DNA of 53,290 bases, taken from the NCBI RefSeq assembly GCF_900091725.1, contig NZ_FMBW01000017.1, positions 1-53,290 of the forward strand, in the 5' to 3' direction. Of the stretch, positions 25,883 through 33,598 are shown in pieces. Source of the DNA: Streptomyces sp. DvalAA-43. Its GTDB lineage: Bacteria; Actinomycetota; Actinomycetes; Streptomycetales; Streptomycetaceae. Below the pieces are notes generated by a model, which was not told where the DNA came from, did not search any database, and worked only from the letters and a program-made list of their open reading frames with translations. How positions within the stretch are numbered: the stretch's first letter is position 1; every line of letters begins with the position of its first letter. The position numbers and the translations under genes were made by a program.

Positions 25883-27010
25883 CTAGCTCTTGGCCGCCGC
25901 GGTCTTGGCCGGCTTGGTCTTGCCGGCCGGAGCGGGCACCGACTTCGCGCTGTCGGCCGGAGCCGTGGCACCGCTTGCCGCGTCCGCACCGGACTGGGCG
26001 GCGCCGTCGTCGGGCCTGACTCCGATGCCCAGCTTCTCAAGGATCTTCTTCTCGATCTCATTGGCGAGATCGGGGTTGTCCTTGAGGAAATTACGGGCGT
26101 TCTCCTTGCCCTGGCCGAGCTGGTCGCCTTCGTAGGTGTACCAGGCGCCCGCCTTGCGGACGAAGCCGTGCTCCACGCCCATGTCGATCAGACCGCCCTC
26201 GCGGCTGATGCCCTGGCCGTAGAGGATGTCGAACTCGGCCTGCTTGAAGGGCGGCGCGACCTTGTTCTTGACGACCTTCACGCGGGTGCGGTTGCCGACG
26301 GCGTCGGTGCCGTCCTTCAGCGTCTCGATCCGGCGGATGTCGAGGCGCACCGAGGCGTAGAACTTGAGCGCCCGGCCACCGGTCGTGGTCTCCGGCGAGC
26401 CGAACATCACGCCGATCTTCTCGCGGAGCTGGTTGATGAAGATCGCGGTGGTCTTGGACTGGTTGAGCGCACTGGTGATCTTGCGGAGCGCCTGGCTCAT
26501 CAGGCGGGCCTGCAGACCCACGTGCGAGTCGCCCATCTCGCCCTCGATCTCCGCGCGCGGCACGAGCGCCGCGACGGAGTCGATGACGATCAGGTCGAGG
26601 GCACCGGAGCGGACCAGCATGTCCACGATCTCAAGGGCCTGCTCACCGTTGTCCGGCTGGGACAGGATGAGGCTGTCGATGTCGACGCCGAGCTTCTTCG
26701 CGTACTCGGGGTCGAGGGCGTGCTCCGCGTCGATGAAGGCGACGGAGCCGCCGAGCTTCTGCGCGTTCGCCACCGCGTGCAGCGTCAGCGTCGTCTTACC
26801 GGAGGATTCCGGTCCGTACACCTCCACCACACGGCCGCGCGGCAGGCCGCCGACGCCGAGAGCCACGTCGAGGGCGGTGGACCCGGTGGGGATCACTTCG
26901 ATGGGCTCGTTCGGCCGCTCACCGAGGCGCATCACCGCGCCCTTGCCGAATTGCCGTTCAATCTGTGCGAGTGCGGCGTCCAGCGCCTTCTCGCGGTCGG
27001 TTCCTGCCAT
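25883..27010 (-). CDS. recA: Recombinase RecA
   Basis: RecA forms filaments on single-stranded DNA, drives strand exchange and triggers LexA self-cleavage. The 375-residue protein has Walker A GPESSGKT (66-73), Walker [11 protein letters not shown], the L1/L2 region ([42 protein letters not shown]) and a Lys/Ala/Pro-rich C-terminal tail of about 45 residues typical of streptomycetes. There is no intein at the usual insertion sites. The ATG at 27010 has GGTGG upstream. Transcription is controlled by at least two sites listed separately. Confidence 0.99.
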   Translation of the reverse strand: MAGTDREKALDAALAQIERQFGKGAVMRLGERPNEPIEVIPTGSTALDVALGVGGLPRGRVVEVYGPESSGKTTLTLHAVANAQKLGGSVAFIDAEHALDPEYAKKLGVDIDSLILSQPDNGEQALEIVDMLVRSGALDLIVIDSVAALVPRAEIEGEMGDSHVGLQARLMSQALRKITSALNQSKTTAIFINQLREKIGVMFGSPETTTGGRALKFYASVRLDIRRIETLKDGTDAVGNRTRVKVVKNKVAPPFKQAEFDILYGQGISREGGLIDMGVEHGFVRKAGAWYTYEGDQLGQGKENARNFLKDNPDLANEIEKKILEKLGIGVRPDDGAAQSGADAASGATAPADSAKSVPAPAGKTKPAKTAAAKS

Positions 27011-27053
27011 GGGTTCCACCCGATTTGCTTGAGTCGATCGCTTCACGTCAAAG

Positions 27054-27076
27054 ACGCTAACCCCTGCCACTGACAA
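27054..27076 (-). promoter_or_regulatory. RecA-NDp (PafBC-type) promoter of recA
   Basis: On the minus strand TTGTCAGTGGC (complement of 27066-27076) is followed after six bases by TAGCGT (complement of 27054-27059). This fits the promoter described for recA in streptomycetes and mycobacteria, TTGTCAGTGGC-N6-TAGNNT, which in mycobacteria answers DNA damage through PafBC rather than LexA. The predicted start of transcription is about 35-40 bases before the recA ATG. Confidence 0.85.
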
Positions 27077-27698
27077 TGGGCCTCGACGTCCTCCCGGCCT
27101 GTGGATAACTCCACGGTCGGGCCCGGGAAAACCCGGCCGGAATCCCATGAGAATGGATGTTCGATTTTAGTGTCAAGCGCACCACGCCGGGCCGGTCCGC
27201 TCCTGGATGAGGCGGTGTGGCCGCCCTGTGCCATGTCCGTGCGGCCGACCCTGCCGAGGAGACGGCCAGGGAGGCTTTCGCTGCGACGGAACAGGCCCTG
27301 CCGTGCAGTGTGGAACCTGCCCCACTCAGTTGAATTCCCCACACGAGTCGGCCGTTGCGCTGCCGACCGGGCCGCCCTCGGGGGACTAGCTGCACCACGC
27401 CCACCCAGGGGAACTCTTCTGCCCGATGGACCGCACGCACCCTCCACCGGCCTGCCGGGAGCTGCGCCGGAGCCTGCCCCGGCCGGCCCCCATCGGGATA
27501 CTCCACTCCCAGATCGGCGCCGGCTTCGGCCGAATCCATCAATACCGCCGGGCCATCGGTGACCCACAGCCCGCCGTCCTCCCACGCGGTGTCCGGATCG
27601 AGCAGGACCGCCTCGACTGCCGTGAACAACTCGTCCTCCGACGGAACCCAGACCGGTCCAGCACGGTCACAGCGATTGCTGTCGTGAGAAATACCCAT
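27057..27698 (-). CDS. Hypothetical protein whose 3' half runs through the recA promoter
   Basis: The 213-residue frame has a plausible protein in its first 105 residues ([24 protein letters not shown]-like turn [32 protein letters not shown]). The rest is Arg/Gly/Ser-rich without protein-like pattern. That tail crosses the SOS box and ends on the TAG of the recA -10 hexamer. A TAG in another frame follows directly after the codons for GVVQ, so a frameshift may have removed an earlier stop. Third-codon GC is lower than in neighbouring genes, which hints at acquisition. The start ATG at 27698 has no good ribosome binding site. Function unknown. Confidence 0.5.
   Translation of the reverse strand: MGISHDSNRCDRAGPVWVPSEDELFTAVEAVLLDPDTAWEDGGLWVTDGPAVLMDSAEAGADLGVEYPDGGRPGQAPAQLPAGRWRVRAVHRAEEFPWVGVVQLVPRGRPGRQRNGRLVWGIQLSGAGSTLHGRACSVAAKASLAVSSAGSAARTWHRAATPPHPGADRPGVVRLTLKSNIHSHGIPAGFSRARPWSYPQAGRTSRPIVSGRG
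27151..27163 (-). promoter_or_regulatory. LexA (SOS) box upstream of recA
   Basis: The minus strand reads CGAACATCCATTC, an imperfect match to the actinobacterial/Bacillus SOS palindrome CGAAC-N4-GTTYG (one half-site intact, the other ATTC). It lies about 75 bases upstream of the RecA-NDp promoter, so a second, LexA-controlled start may exist. Confidence 0.65.
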
Positions 27699-27836
27699 GC
27701 ACGCAGTCTGCGGACCTCCACCGACACCGCCTGGAGATCCGCAGGCCGCCGACGGTCGGTCGGCCAGCCGTCCGTCCGGCTCACGCGCTCAGGGTTCGAT
27801 GCCGCAGAACAGTGGCCGAGCGCCGTGGTGGGCGGG

Positions 27837-28616
27837 TCAGGAGGCAGGCAGTTCCATGAGGTGCGCGTCGCGGGAGTCTCCACGTATGGAGCATGCAAGC
27901 TCGGAGACGTGTCGCGCCTGGGCGGCAGACAGACGCCGCCCCGCCCACAGCAGTGCTGCGGCATCCACGGCCTCCGAGGACGGAGGCGGTGGCACCTCAC
28001 GCAGAATGACGCCCGTCAGCGCGGCCAGGTCGCGGGCGTCGATTCCCAGCACGGCAGCGAAGTCCGCCACCAAGCGCGGGGTCAGCTCCTTGCGACCAGA
28101 GCCGATCACACCGTACGTGGCTGCCGACAGGTACGTGGGCGTCACGGACGCAAGCGTCATCGCCATTCCCGACCAGTTCAGGTTGCGGTACTGGAGCATG
28201 CGGACGACCCGAGCGCCCGGACCGCCCGCGAGGGGCAGGAGCGGCTTCGGGACGAAGCCGGTACGCCGTTCCTCCTGCGGCAGTGAGCGGATCACCTGCA
28301 GGAGTTCACGGCGTCCCGCTGCGGGGAGACGCACCGCATCCACCACCGTGTTCTTCATCCACACCGCGGCCGCGGTGTCCAACGGCGCCATGTCATCCGG
28401 GACCGCCAGCCCTGCGAGGATGAACAGATCGACAGCATGAAAACCCAGTGCGGGCGCAAGCCGTCGGAGCAGTTCATCGCCGGGGCCGTCCCCTGCGAGC
28501 ACTGCGCGGACCTCGTCCTCGTTCAGCCCAGCACGGCCGGCCAATTTCCGCCCGCCGAGCTCTCTCCGGTCCAGCAACCACGCCAGCATCGCGCCGAACC
28601 CGGGGTACTCCGTCAT
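27837..28616 (-). CDS. Helix-turn-helix domain protein
   Basis: The 259-residue protein appears to hold two XRE-like helix-turn-helix segments. One is near the N-terminus (LAGRAGLNEDEVRAVLAGDG), followed by a region often seen in streptomycete regulators (GFHAVDLFILAGLAVP). The second is around residues 150-205 (MAMTLASVTPTYLSAATYGV, LTPRLVADFAAVLGIDARDLAALTG). No enzymatic domain is visible. It is likely a transcription factor with unknown targets. It precedes the recA-adjacent hypothetical gene by 138 bp, in which I see nothing. Confidence 0.78.
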   Translation of the reverse strand: MTEYPGFGAMLAWLLDRRELGGRKLAGRAGLNEDEVRAVLAGDGPGDELLRRLAPALGFHAVDLFILAGLAVPDDMAPLDTAAAVWMKNTVVDAVRLPAAGRRELLQVIRSLPQEERRTGFVPKPLLPLAGGPGARVVRMLQYRNLNWSGMAMTLASVTPTYLSAATYGVIGSGRKELTPRLVADFAAVLGIDARDLAALTGVILREVPPPPSSEAVDAAALLWAGRRLSAAQARHVSELACSIRGDSRDAHLMELPAS

Positions 28617-28707
28617 GGCCGCAGACTAGCCAGAAGCACGAGCGGGACACCCAGCCGTCATCGAAGCAGCACGGACAGACCAGGCCAACTGGGACAATAT
28701 CCAGCTT

Positions 28708-29940
28708 CTAGGCTTCGCCCTCTGCGCTTCCGGGGGCTCGCCAGGAGCGGCGCAGCCGAGTGAGCACCGACTCGCCGCGCCGTGCGCTCCGGCCGTGCAT
28801 CCGGGGGTCGTCCGTCACGTCGTACCGCTTCACATACGCGCCGAGGAACGCCTGGAGCGTGGCGACGGCCGGGATCGCGATCAGCGCGCCCACGGCGCCC
28901 ATCAGGGCCGTGCCCGCGATGACCGATCCGAAGGCGACCGCCGGGTGGATGTCGACCGTCCTGGAGGTCAGCTTGGGCTGCAGGGCGTAGTTCTCGAACT
29001 GCTGGTAGACCACGACGAAGCCGAGCACCCACACCGCGTACCAGGGGTCGACGGTGAACGCGATGAGCATCGGCAGGGCCCCCGCCAGATACGTGCCGAT
29101 CGTGGGGATGAACTGGGATACCAGCCCGACCCAGACGGCCAGCGCGGGTGCGTAGGGGACCCCGAGGATCACCAGCAGGATGTAGTGCGCGATCCCGGAG
29201 ATCAGGGCCATCAGACCGCGCGAGTAGAGGTAGCCGCCGGTCTTGTCGACCGCGATCTCCCAGGCCCGCAGGACCTCTGCCTGCCTGGCGGGCGGCAGCA
29301 CGGAGCACAGGGCGCGCCGCAGCCTGGGGCCGTCGGCCGCGAAGTAGAACGAGAACAGGGAGATCGTCAGCAGCCGGAACAGTCCGCCGAGCACGGTGGT
29401 GGAGATGTCGAGCACTCCGGTCGCGCTGTTCTGGACGTACTTCTGCAGCCAGTCGGAGTGGAGCAGGCTGTCCTGGACCTCGACCCGGGAGAGGTCGGTG
29501 CGGAACGTCTGGTTGACCCAGTTGATCACCGAGTCCAGATACTTCGGGAACTCCTCGACCATGTCGACGATCTGGCCCGCGAGCATCGAGCCGAGCAGTA
29601 CGACGAAGCCCACCGCGGCGATCAGCACCGCGAGGAAGACCAGGAAAGTGGCGAGGCCGCGACGCATGCCGCGCGCCGCCATCCGGCTCACCGCCGGCTC
29701 GATGGCAAGCGCCAGGAAGAACGCGATCAGAACGTTGATCAGCAACCCGATGAGCTGGTCGAACGCCCAGCTGCCGAGCCGGAAGCAGGCGTAGAGCGCC
29801 AGAGCGAGCACCATGGCGCGCGGCAGCCACGCGGGCATGCGTACCGACCCGATCCCGGCGGACGCGGCGGGTGGCGCGGCCGGCGGGACGGGCGGGGTGG
29901 AGGGCGGCTGGGTCTGTGCTGTCTCGTCTGTCGGTGCCAC
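28708..29940 (-). CDS. AI-2E family transporter (membrane exporter)
   Basis: The 410-residue protein has the usual fold of the AI-2E (TqsA/PerM) family. Two helices follow a Pro-rich N-terminus (AMVLALALYACFRLGSWAF; LINVLIAFFLALAIEP), then a third. A long soluble segment with DMVEEFPKYLDSVINWVNQ precedes five more helices. The family signature near QPKLTSRTVDIHPAVAFGS is clear. Members export small molecules or ions, but the cargo is not known here. The GTG at 29940 was chosen because the frame upstream is compositionally random; the ribosome binding site is weak. Confidence 0.9.
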   Translation of the reverse strand: MAPTDETAQTQPPSTPPVPPAAPPAASAGIGSVRMPAWLPRAMVLALALYACFRLGSWAFDQLIGLLINVLIAFFLALAIEPAVSRMAARGMRRGLATFLVFLAVLIAAVGFVVLLGSMLAGQIVDMVEEFPKYLDSVINWVNQTFRTDLSRVEVQDSLLHSDWLQKYVQNSATGVLDISTTVLGGLFRLLTISLFSFYFAADGPRLRRALCSVLPPARQAEVLRAWEIAVDKTGGYLYSRGLMALISGIAHYILLVILGVPYAPALAVWVGLVSQFIPTIGTYLAGALPMLIAFTVDPWYAVWVLGFVVVYQQFENYALQPKLTSRTVDIHPAVAFGSVIAGTALMGAVGALIAIPAVATLQAFLGAYVKRYDVTDDPRMHGRSARRGESVLTRLRRSWRAPGSAEGEA

Positions 29941-30100
29941 GGTTCCAGTCTCGCCTACGGCCGTGACAAGTAACCGCCCACCCCGGACAACAGCACAGGT
30001 CCGGCTGCCGACGGGCCGGGAATCAGTGCGGGCCCGGCCGCTGACGGCCCGGGAGTCGGTGCGGGTCCGACGTCGGCGAACCGGCGGTGCGAATCCGGGG

Positions 30101-30295
30101 TCAGCGCTTGTCGGCGGGAATGCCGACCGCCGTGCAGACACCGCGCCAGACGTCCTTGGTTTCCCATCCCGCGGCCAGCGCCTGGTGCACGGTCTGCCCG
30201 TCGAGCTCGGACATCACATGATCGCGCGCGAAGGAGTCGGCGTACCCCGCGCCGAAGTGGTCCGCCATCCGTTCCCAGAAAATCGTCAACCGCAT
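30101..30295 (-). CDS. DUF3046 domain protein
   Basis: This 64-residue protein (MRLTIFWERMADHFGAGYAD, then SELDGQTVHQALAAGWETKDVWRGVC) is the DUF3046 family found near recA-recX in actinobacteria. The whole length is covered by the family. Its function is unknown. It stands 160 bp upstream of the transporter gene on the same strand and is divergent from the next gene. Confidence 0.9.
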   Translation of the reverse strand: MRLTIFWERMADHFGAGYADSFARDHVMSELDGQTVHQALAAGWETKDVWRGVCTAVGIPADKR

Positions 30296-30374
30296 GACCT
30301 CAGTATCCCGCTCCTGAGAGTGCAGCCGGGCCGCTACGTCTTGCCGAGAGCGCTTACCGGCCTACGGTCGGTCC

Positions 30375-31289
30375 ATGGCTGGAACCGGAACAAGTCCCCT
30401 CAATCGCGCCGAGCAGTTCATCTGGCTCACGGCCCGCGTCCTGGAACAGCGGCGGTTCGCTCATCACTTCCTGCAAGGAAGTGCGGACGCCGTGGAAACC
30501 GCACTCGCCGCCTATCTGAACGAGGACGGCGGCTATGGGAACGCGCTCGAACCCGATCTGCGCGGCCCCGTCAGTCAGCCACTGCACACCGCACACGCAC
30601 TGAACGTGCTGGACTCCATCGGACGCTGCGACGGGCTGCGGGTGGAGCGGATCTGCCGCTTCCTCACCGGGGTATCGACCAAGGAGGGCGCGCTGCCCGC
30701 TCTCCTGCCGACGCAGCGCGGCTATCCCGCCGCGCCGTTCATCCCGATCGTCGACGATCCTCCGGCGGAGCTGCTGGCCACCGGGCCCGTGGTCGGACTG
30801 CTGCACCGCAACGCGGTGTGGCACGCCTGGCTGTTCCGGGCCACCGACTTCTGCTGGGCCGCGGTGGACGCCCTGGACCGGTCCCATCCGTACGAGATCG
30901 AGGCGGCGCTCGCCTTCCTGGACGGCGCTCCGGACCGGGCACGGGCCGAGGCGGCGGCCGACCGGCTCGGGCGGCTGGTGCGGGATCAGCGGCTCGCGGT
31001 ACTGGATCCGGAGCGGCGTGCCGAGTACCCCGTCGCGGCCGGATACGCACCGGGAGAGCAACACTTTCCGTACGACTACGCCCGTACGCCCGAGTCGCTC
31101 GCCCGTCGCTGGTTCACCGACGAGGAGCTGTCCCGCTCGCTCGACCACCTCGCGGCCGAACAGCAGGAGGACGGCGGCTGGCCGGTCAACTGGCGGCAGT
31201 GGGCACCGGGCACGGCGCTGGAGGGGCGGCCCCTCGTGACGCTCAAGGCGCTTCTGACGCTGCATGCGCACGGGCGCAGCCTCGACTGA
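30375..31289 (+). CDS. Terpene-cyclase/prenyltransferase-fold protein, function unknown
   Basis: The 304-residue protein carries QW-like/alpha-toroid repeats: LNEDGGYGNALEPDLRGPVS near residue 47 and QQEDGGWPVNW near the C-terminus, with helical pairs between them. This is the squalene/oxidosqualene-cyclase or prenyltransferase barrel fold. The catalytic DCTAE motif of cyclases is absent, so it is probably not a triterpene cyclase. The first conserved Met is at 30375; the upstream sequence has no strong ribosome binding site. No pathway genes are adjacent. Confidence 0.78.
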   Translation: MAGTGTSPLNRAEQFIWLTARVLEQRRFAHHFLQGSADAVETALAAYLNEDGGYGNALEPDLRGPVSQPLHTAHALNVLDSIGRCDGLRVERICRFLTGVSTKEGALPALLPTQRGYPAAPFIPIVDDPPAELLATGPVVGLLHRNAVWHAWLFRATDFCWAAVDALDRSHPYEIEAALAFLDGAPDRARAEAAADRLGRLVRDQRLAVLDPERRAEYPVAAGYAPGEQHFPYDYARTPESLARRWFTDEELSRSLDHLAAEQQEDGGWPVNWRQWAPGTALEGRPLVTLKALLTLHAHGRSLD

Positions 31290-31411
31290 GACCCGGCAGC
31301 CGGATGGGGACCGGTACGGTGACCGGCGCTTGGGACTGGTACGGATGCGAGGGGCTCGGGGCCGACGTCCGGGCCTCTCGCCGCACTCGGGCCTTTCCTG
31401 TACGGGTCGGC

Positions 31412-31717
31412 CTAACCGAGGGCACGTACTCCTGCGGTGACGACCACGGCGGAGCCCACGACCACGAGGAAGGGCGCGCGCAGGACCAGCGCCAGCGCCG
31501 CCGCGGCGAGCCCGGCCCCCCGTGCGTCCAGCGCCAGGTGCTGCCCGTCGCCGAAGGTCTGCTGCGCGGTGAGGGCCGCCAGCAACGCCACGGGCAGGAG
31601 CGCGGCGAGACGCTGGGCGAGCGGGCGCTCCAGCACGCCGGCGGGCACCAGCAGGCCAAGCAGCTTGGCGAGGTAGCAGCCGACGGCGGTCAGCGCGATG
31701 GCGATCCAGACGTTCAT
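31412..31717 (-). CDS. azlD: AzlD-type branched-chain amino acid exporter subunit
   Basis: The 101-residue protein has three to four membrane helices (MNVWIAIALTAVGCYLAKLL; LPVALLAALTAQQT; LVLRAPFLVVVGSAVVVTAG) and matches the small AzlD partner of AzlC. The two form an exporter of branched-chain amino acids or analogues. The ATG at 31717 overlaps the azlC stop (ATGA). Its ribosome binding site (GGAGGAGAGCC) is the last unit of a 27-bp tandem repeat inside azlC. Confidence 0.92.
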   Translation of the reverse strand: MNVWIAIALTAVGCYLAKLLGLLVPAGVLERPLAQRLAALLPVALLAALTAQQTFGDGQHLALDARGAGLAAAALALVLRAPFLVVVGSAVVVTAGVRALG

Positions 31718-32646
31718 CGGCTCTCCTCCGTGGTGACCGTTCCCCGGTTCTCCCTTGCGGGGTCCGCTCCCTGGTTCTCCTTGATGGAGGCCGTTTCCCG
31801 GCTCTTCTCGGCAGGATCCGTTTTCCGGCTCTTCTTCATAGGAACCGTTTCCCGGCCCGTGCCCTTGCGGCGTCCGCTCAGGAAGAGGACGGCGGGTGCG
31901 GCGAGCGCGGACAGCAGGACGGGGACACCTGCGGGCAGTACGGGGAGCAGGCCGAGCGCGAGCAGGACCGCGATCGCGGCGGTGGCGCGTTCGGTGGTGC
32001 TCTTCAGCATCGGCGCGAGCAGGGCGAGGAAGACCGCCGGTGATGCCGCGTCCAGCCCCCAGGCGTCGGTGTCGCCCAGCGCCTCGGCGCCGAGGGCTCC
32101 CAGCAGCGTGGTCAGGTTCCACAGGACGTACATGGTCAGCCCGGTGACGGCGAAGCCGATCCGGGCCGTCCGCCGGGTCGGCTGCGCCAGCGTCACGGCG
32201 GTCGTCTCGTCGATGACCCACTGGGCGGCGAAGGGGCGCAGCCCCCGGGGGAGCGCCAGCAGCTGCGACAGCCGCAGGCTGTAGAACGAATTGCGCACGC
32301 CGAGGAAGAAGGCCCCGGCAGCAGCGGTGTACGGGTTGCCGCCCGCGGCAAGGGCACCGACGAGGGCGAACTGCGAGGCGCCGGTGAAGACGGCGAGGCT
32401 GAGCGCACAGGTCTGGAGCAGGCTCAGTCCGGAGCCGGCCGAGGTCACACCGAAGGCGAAGCCGGAGAGCCCGACGGCTATGCCGACACCGAGCGCATCG
32501 CGCACGACGGCCGCGTCCGGCTTCATCGCGGCCGCATCCTGCTTCGTCCCGGCCGCATCCGGCTGCGCACCGGAGCCGCTCGTGTTGCCGTGGGGTGCGC
32601 CGGCCGATGCGTCGGCGCCCTCTGAGAGTGTTGTCTGTTCTGCCAC
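31714..32646 (-). CDS. azlC: AzlC-type branched-chain amino acid exporter, with repeat-extended ends
   Basis: The core (about residues 48-255) is a standard AzlC membrane protein: ALGVGIAVGLSGFAFGVTSA, LSLAVFTGASQFALVGA and VIDETTAVTLAQP. Both ends are longer than usual. The N-terminal segment has a seven-residue repeat (PDAAGTK/QDAAAMK/PDAA) from three 21-bp DNA units. The C-terminal tail has five nine-residue units (RETVPMKKS, RKTDPAEKS, RETASIKEN and so on) from 27-bp units. Length is 310 residues against roughly 240 for the family. The GTG at 32646 lies ten bases after the AraC-type regulator gene, forming an araC-azlC-azlD operon. The ribosome binding site is weak. Confidence 0.9.
   Translation of the reverse strand: MAEQTTLSEGADASAGAPHGNTSGSGAQPDAAGTKQDAAAMKPDAAVVRDALGVGIAVGLSGFAFGVTSAGSGLSLLQTCALSLAVFTGASQFALVGALAAGGNPYTAAAGAFFLGVRNSFYSLRLSQLLALPRGLRPFAAQWVIDETTAVTLAQPTRRTARIGFAVTGLTMYVLWNLTTLLGALGAEALGDTDAWGLDAASPAVFLALLAPMLKSTTERATAAIAVLLALGLLPVLPAGVPVLLSALAAPAVLFLSGRRKGTGRETVPMKKSRKTDPAEKSRETASIKENQGADPARENRGTVTTEESR
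31719..31853. repeat. 27-bp tandem repeat (five units) ending in the azlD ribosome binding site
   Basis: Five imperfect units of 27 bases occupy 31719-31745, 31746-31772, 31773-31799, 31800-31826 and 31827-31853. Each carries an AGGAGA- or AAGAGC-like word in the same place on the minus strand. In the unit next to azlD that word is the working Shine-Dalgarno. Confidence 0.9.
32507..32569. repeat. 21-bp tandem repeat (three units) at the azlC 5' end
   Basis: Three units of 21 bases (32507-32527, 32528-32548, 32549-32569) share a GGCCGCATCC core and encode the DAA-rich repeat in the N-terminal tail of AzlC. Confidence 0.85.
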
Positions 32647-32656
32647 GACCGGAACG

Positions 32657-33526
32657 CTACGTGGGCAGATCGAGACCGGTCTTGTACGTTCTTGCACGTT
32701 CACGCTGGTACGCGCCGGGTGGCACCCCCACGATCCGGGTGAAGTGACGGTTGAGATGCGGCTGATCGGTGAAGCCGACCTCGGCGGCCGCCTCCGCGGG
32801 TGCCGCCCCCGCGTCGAGCATCCGCCGCGCCGCCCGCACCCGGGCATCGGTGAGCCAGGCGTGGGGCGGCATCCCGTACTGCTTCTTGAAGGCCCTCAGC
32901 AGCGCGAACGGGCTGGTGCCGAGCTCCGCCGCCAGCGCCTCCAGGGTGGGCGGCGTCGCCATCCTGCCCTCCAGCACCGCACGTGCCCGCGCCGCGTCGC
33001 GCGCGCCCGCCGAGCGGGGTGCGCGGGCGTGCAGCGTGCTGCCGTGCCGGCTGAGCAGCCGCGTGACCATGATCCGCAGCAGGGTGTCGGCGGCGAGTGC
33101 GTTGCCCTCCTCGGCCGCCCGGTGGACCTCGTCGATCAGCCGGGCCGCGTACGGGTCCACGACGCTGGTCTCGGCGAATCCGACCGTGCCGCGCAGGCTC
33201 GTCGTCTCGGCCGCGATGTCGTTGACCACCTGCGAGGACGGGTACAGCGTGGCGTACACCCACCCCTCGGGCACACCCGCGCGGGCCGTGTGCGGAACCT
33301 CCGGGTTGATCATGACGACGGTGCCGGGGCCGGCGTGGACAGTGCCGCCCGGCAGCCCGACATCCTCCACCCCGCGGCTGATGGTGCCGAAGACGTAGCC
33401 CTCGTGGCTGTGGCGCGGGAAGGTGTGACGCACATACCGGGCACGGAGCAGATCGAGGTCGGGCAGTTCCGCGTACTGCCAGTACCTCGCCCACTCCCTC
33501 GATCCCGACTCCGGTATCGCCCCCAT
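32657..33526 (-). CDS. AraC-family transcriptional regulator
   Basis: The 289-residue protein has an N-terminal cupin-like sensing domain (PRHSHEGYVFGTISRG, VHAGPGTVVMINPEVPHTA) and a C-terminal AraC DNA-binding domain with two helix-turn-helix units (LEALAAELGTSPFALLRAFK; APAEAAAEVGFTDQPHLNRH). It precedes azlC by ten bases and very likely controls the exporter in response to an amino acid or analogue. It is divergent from lhr across 72 bp. Confidence 0.93.
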   Translation of the reverse strand: MGAIPESGSREWARYWQYAELPDLDLLRARYVRHTFPRHSHEGYVFGTISRGVEDVGLPGGTVHAGPGTVVMINPEVPHTARAGVPEGWVYATLYPSSQVVNDIAAETTSLRGTVGFAETSVVDPYAARLIDEVHRAAEEGNALAADTLLRIMVTRLLSRHGSTLHARAPRSAGARDAARARAVLEGRMATPPTLEALAAELGTSPFALLRAFKKQYGMPPHAWLTDARVRAARRMLDAGAAPAEAAAEVGFTDQPHLNRHFTRIVGVPPGAYQRERARTYKTGLDLPT

Positions 33527-33598
33527 GGATAAATTCTCGCAGCTCCGGGGCGGGTCCGCCGACGGCCGTCGGGGCCGTTGTCAGTGGCGGGGTGCACG

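Noticed and set aside
25883..27010. Possible intein in RecA, known from mycobacteria
   Set aside because: The protein has normal length and unbroken motifs at the usual insertion points.
29955..30141. N-terminal extension of the AI-2E transporter up to 30141
   Set aside because: The added residues are Arg/Ser/Thr-rich and would overlap the DUF3046 gene. The GTG at 29940 gives the normal family length.
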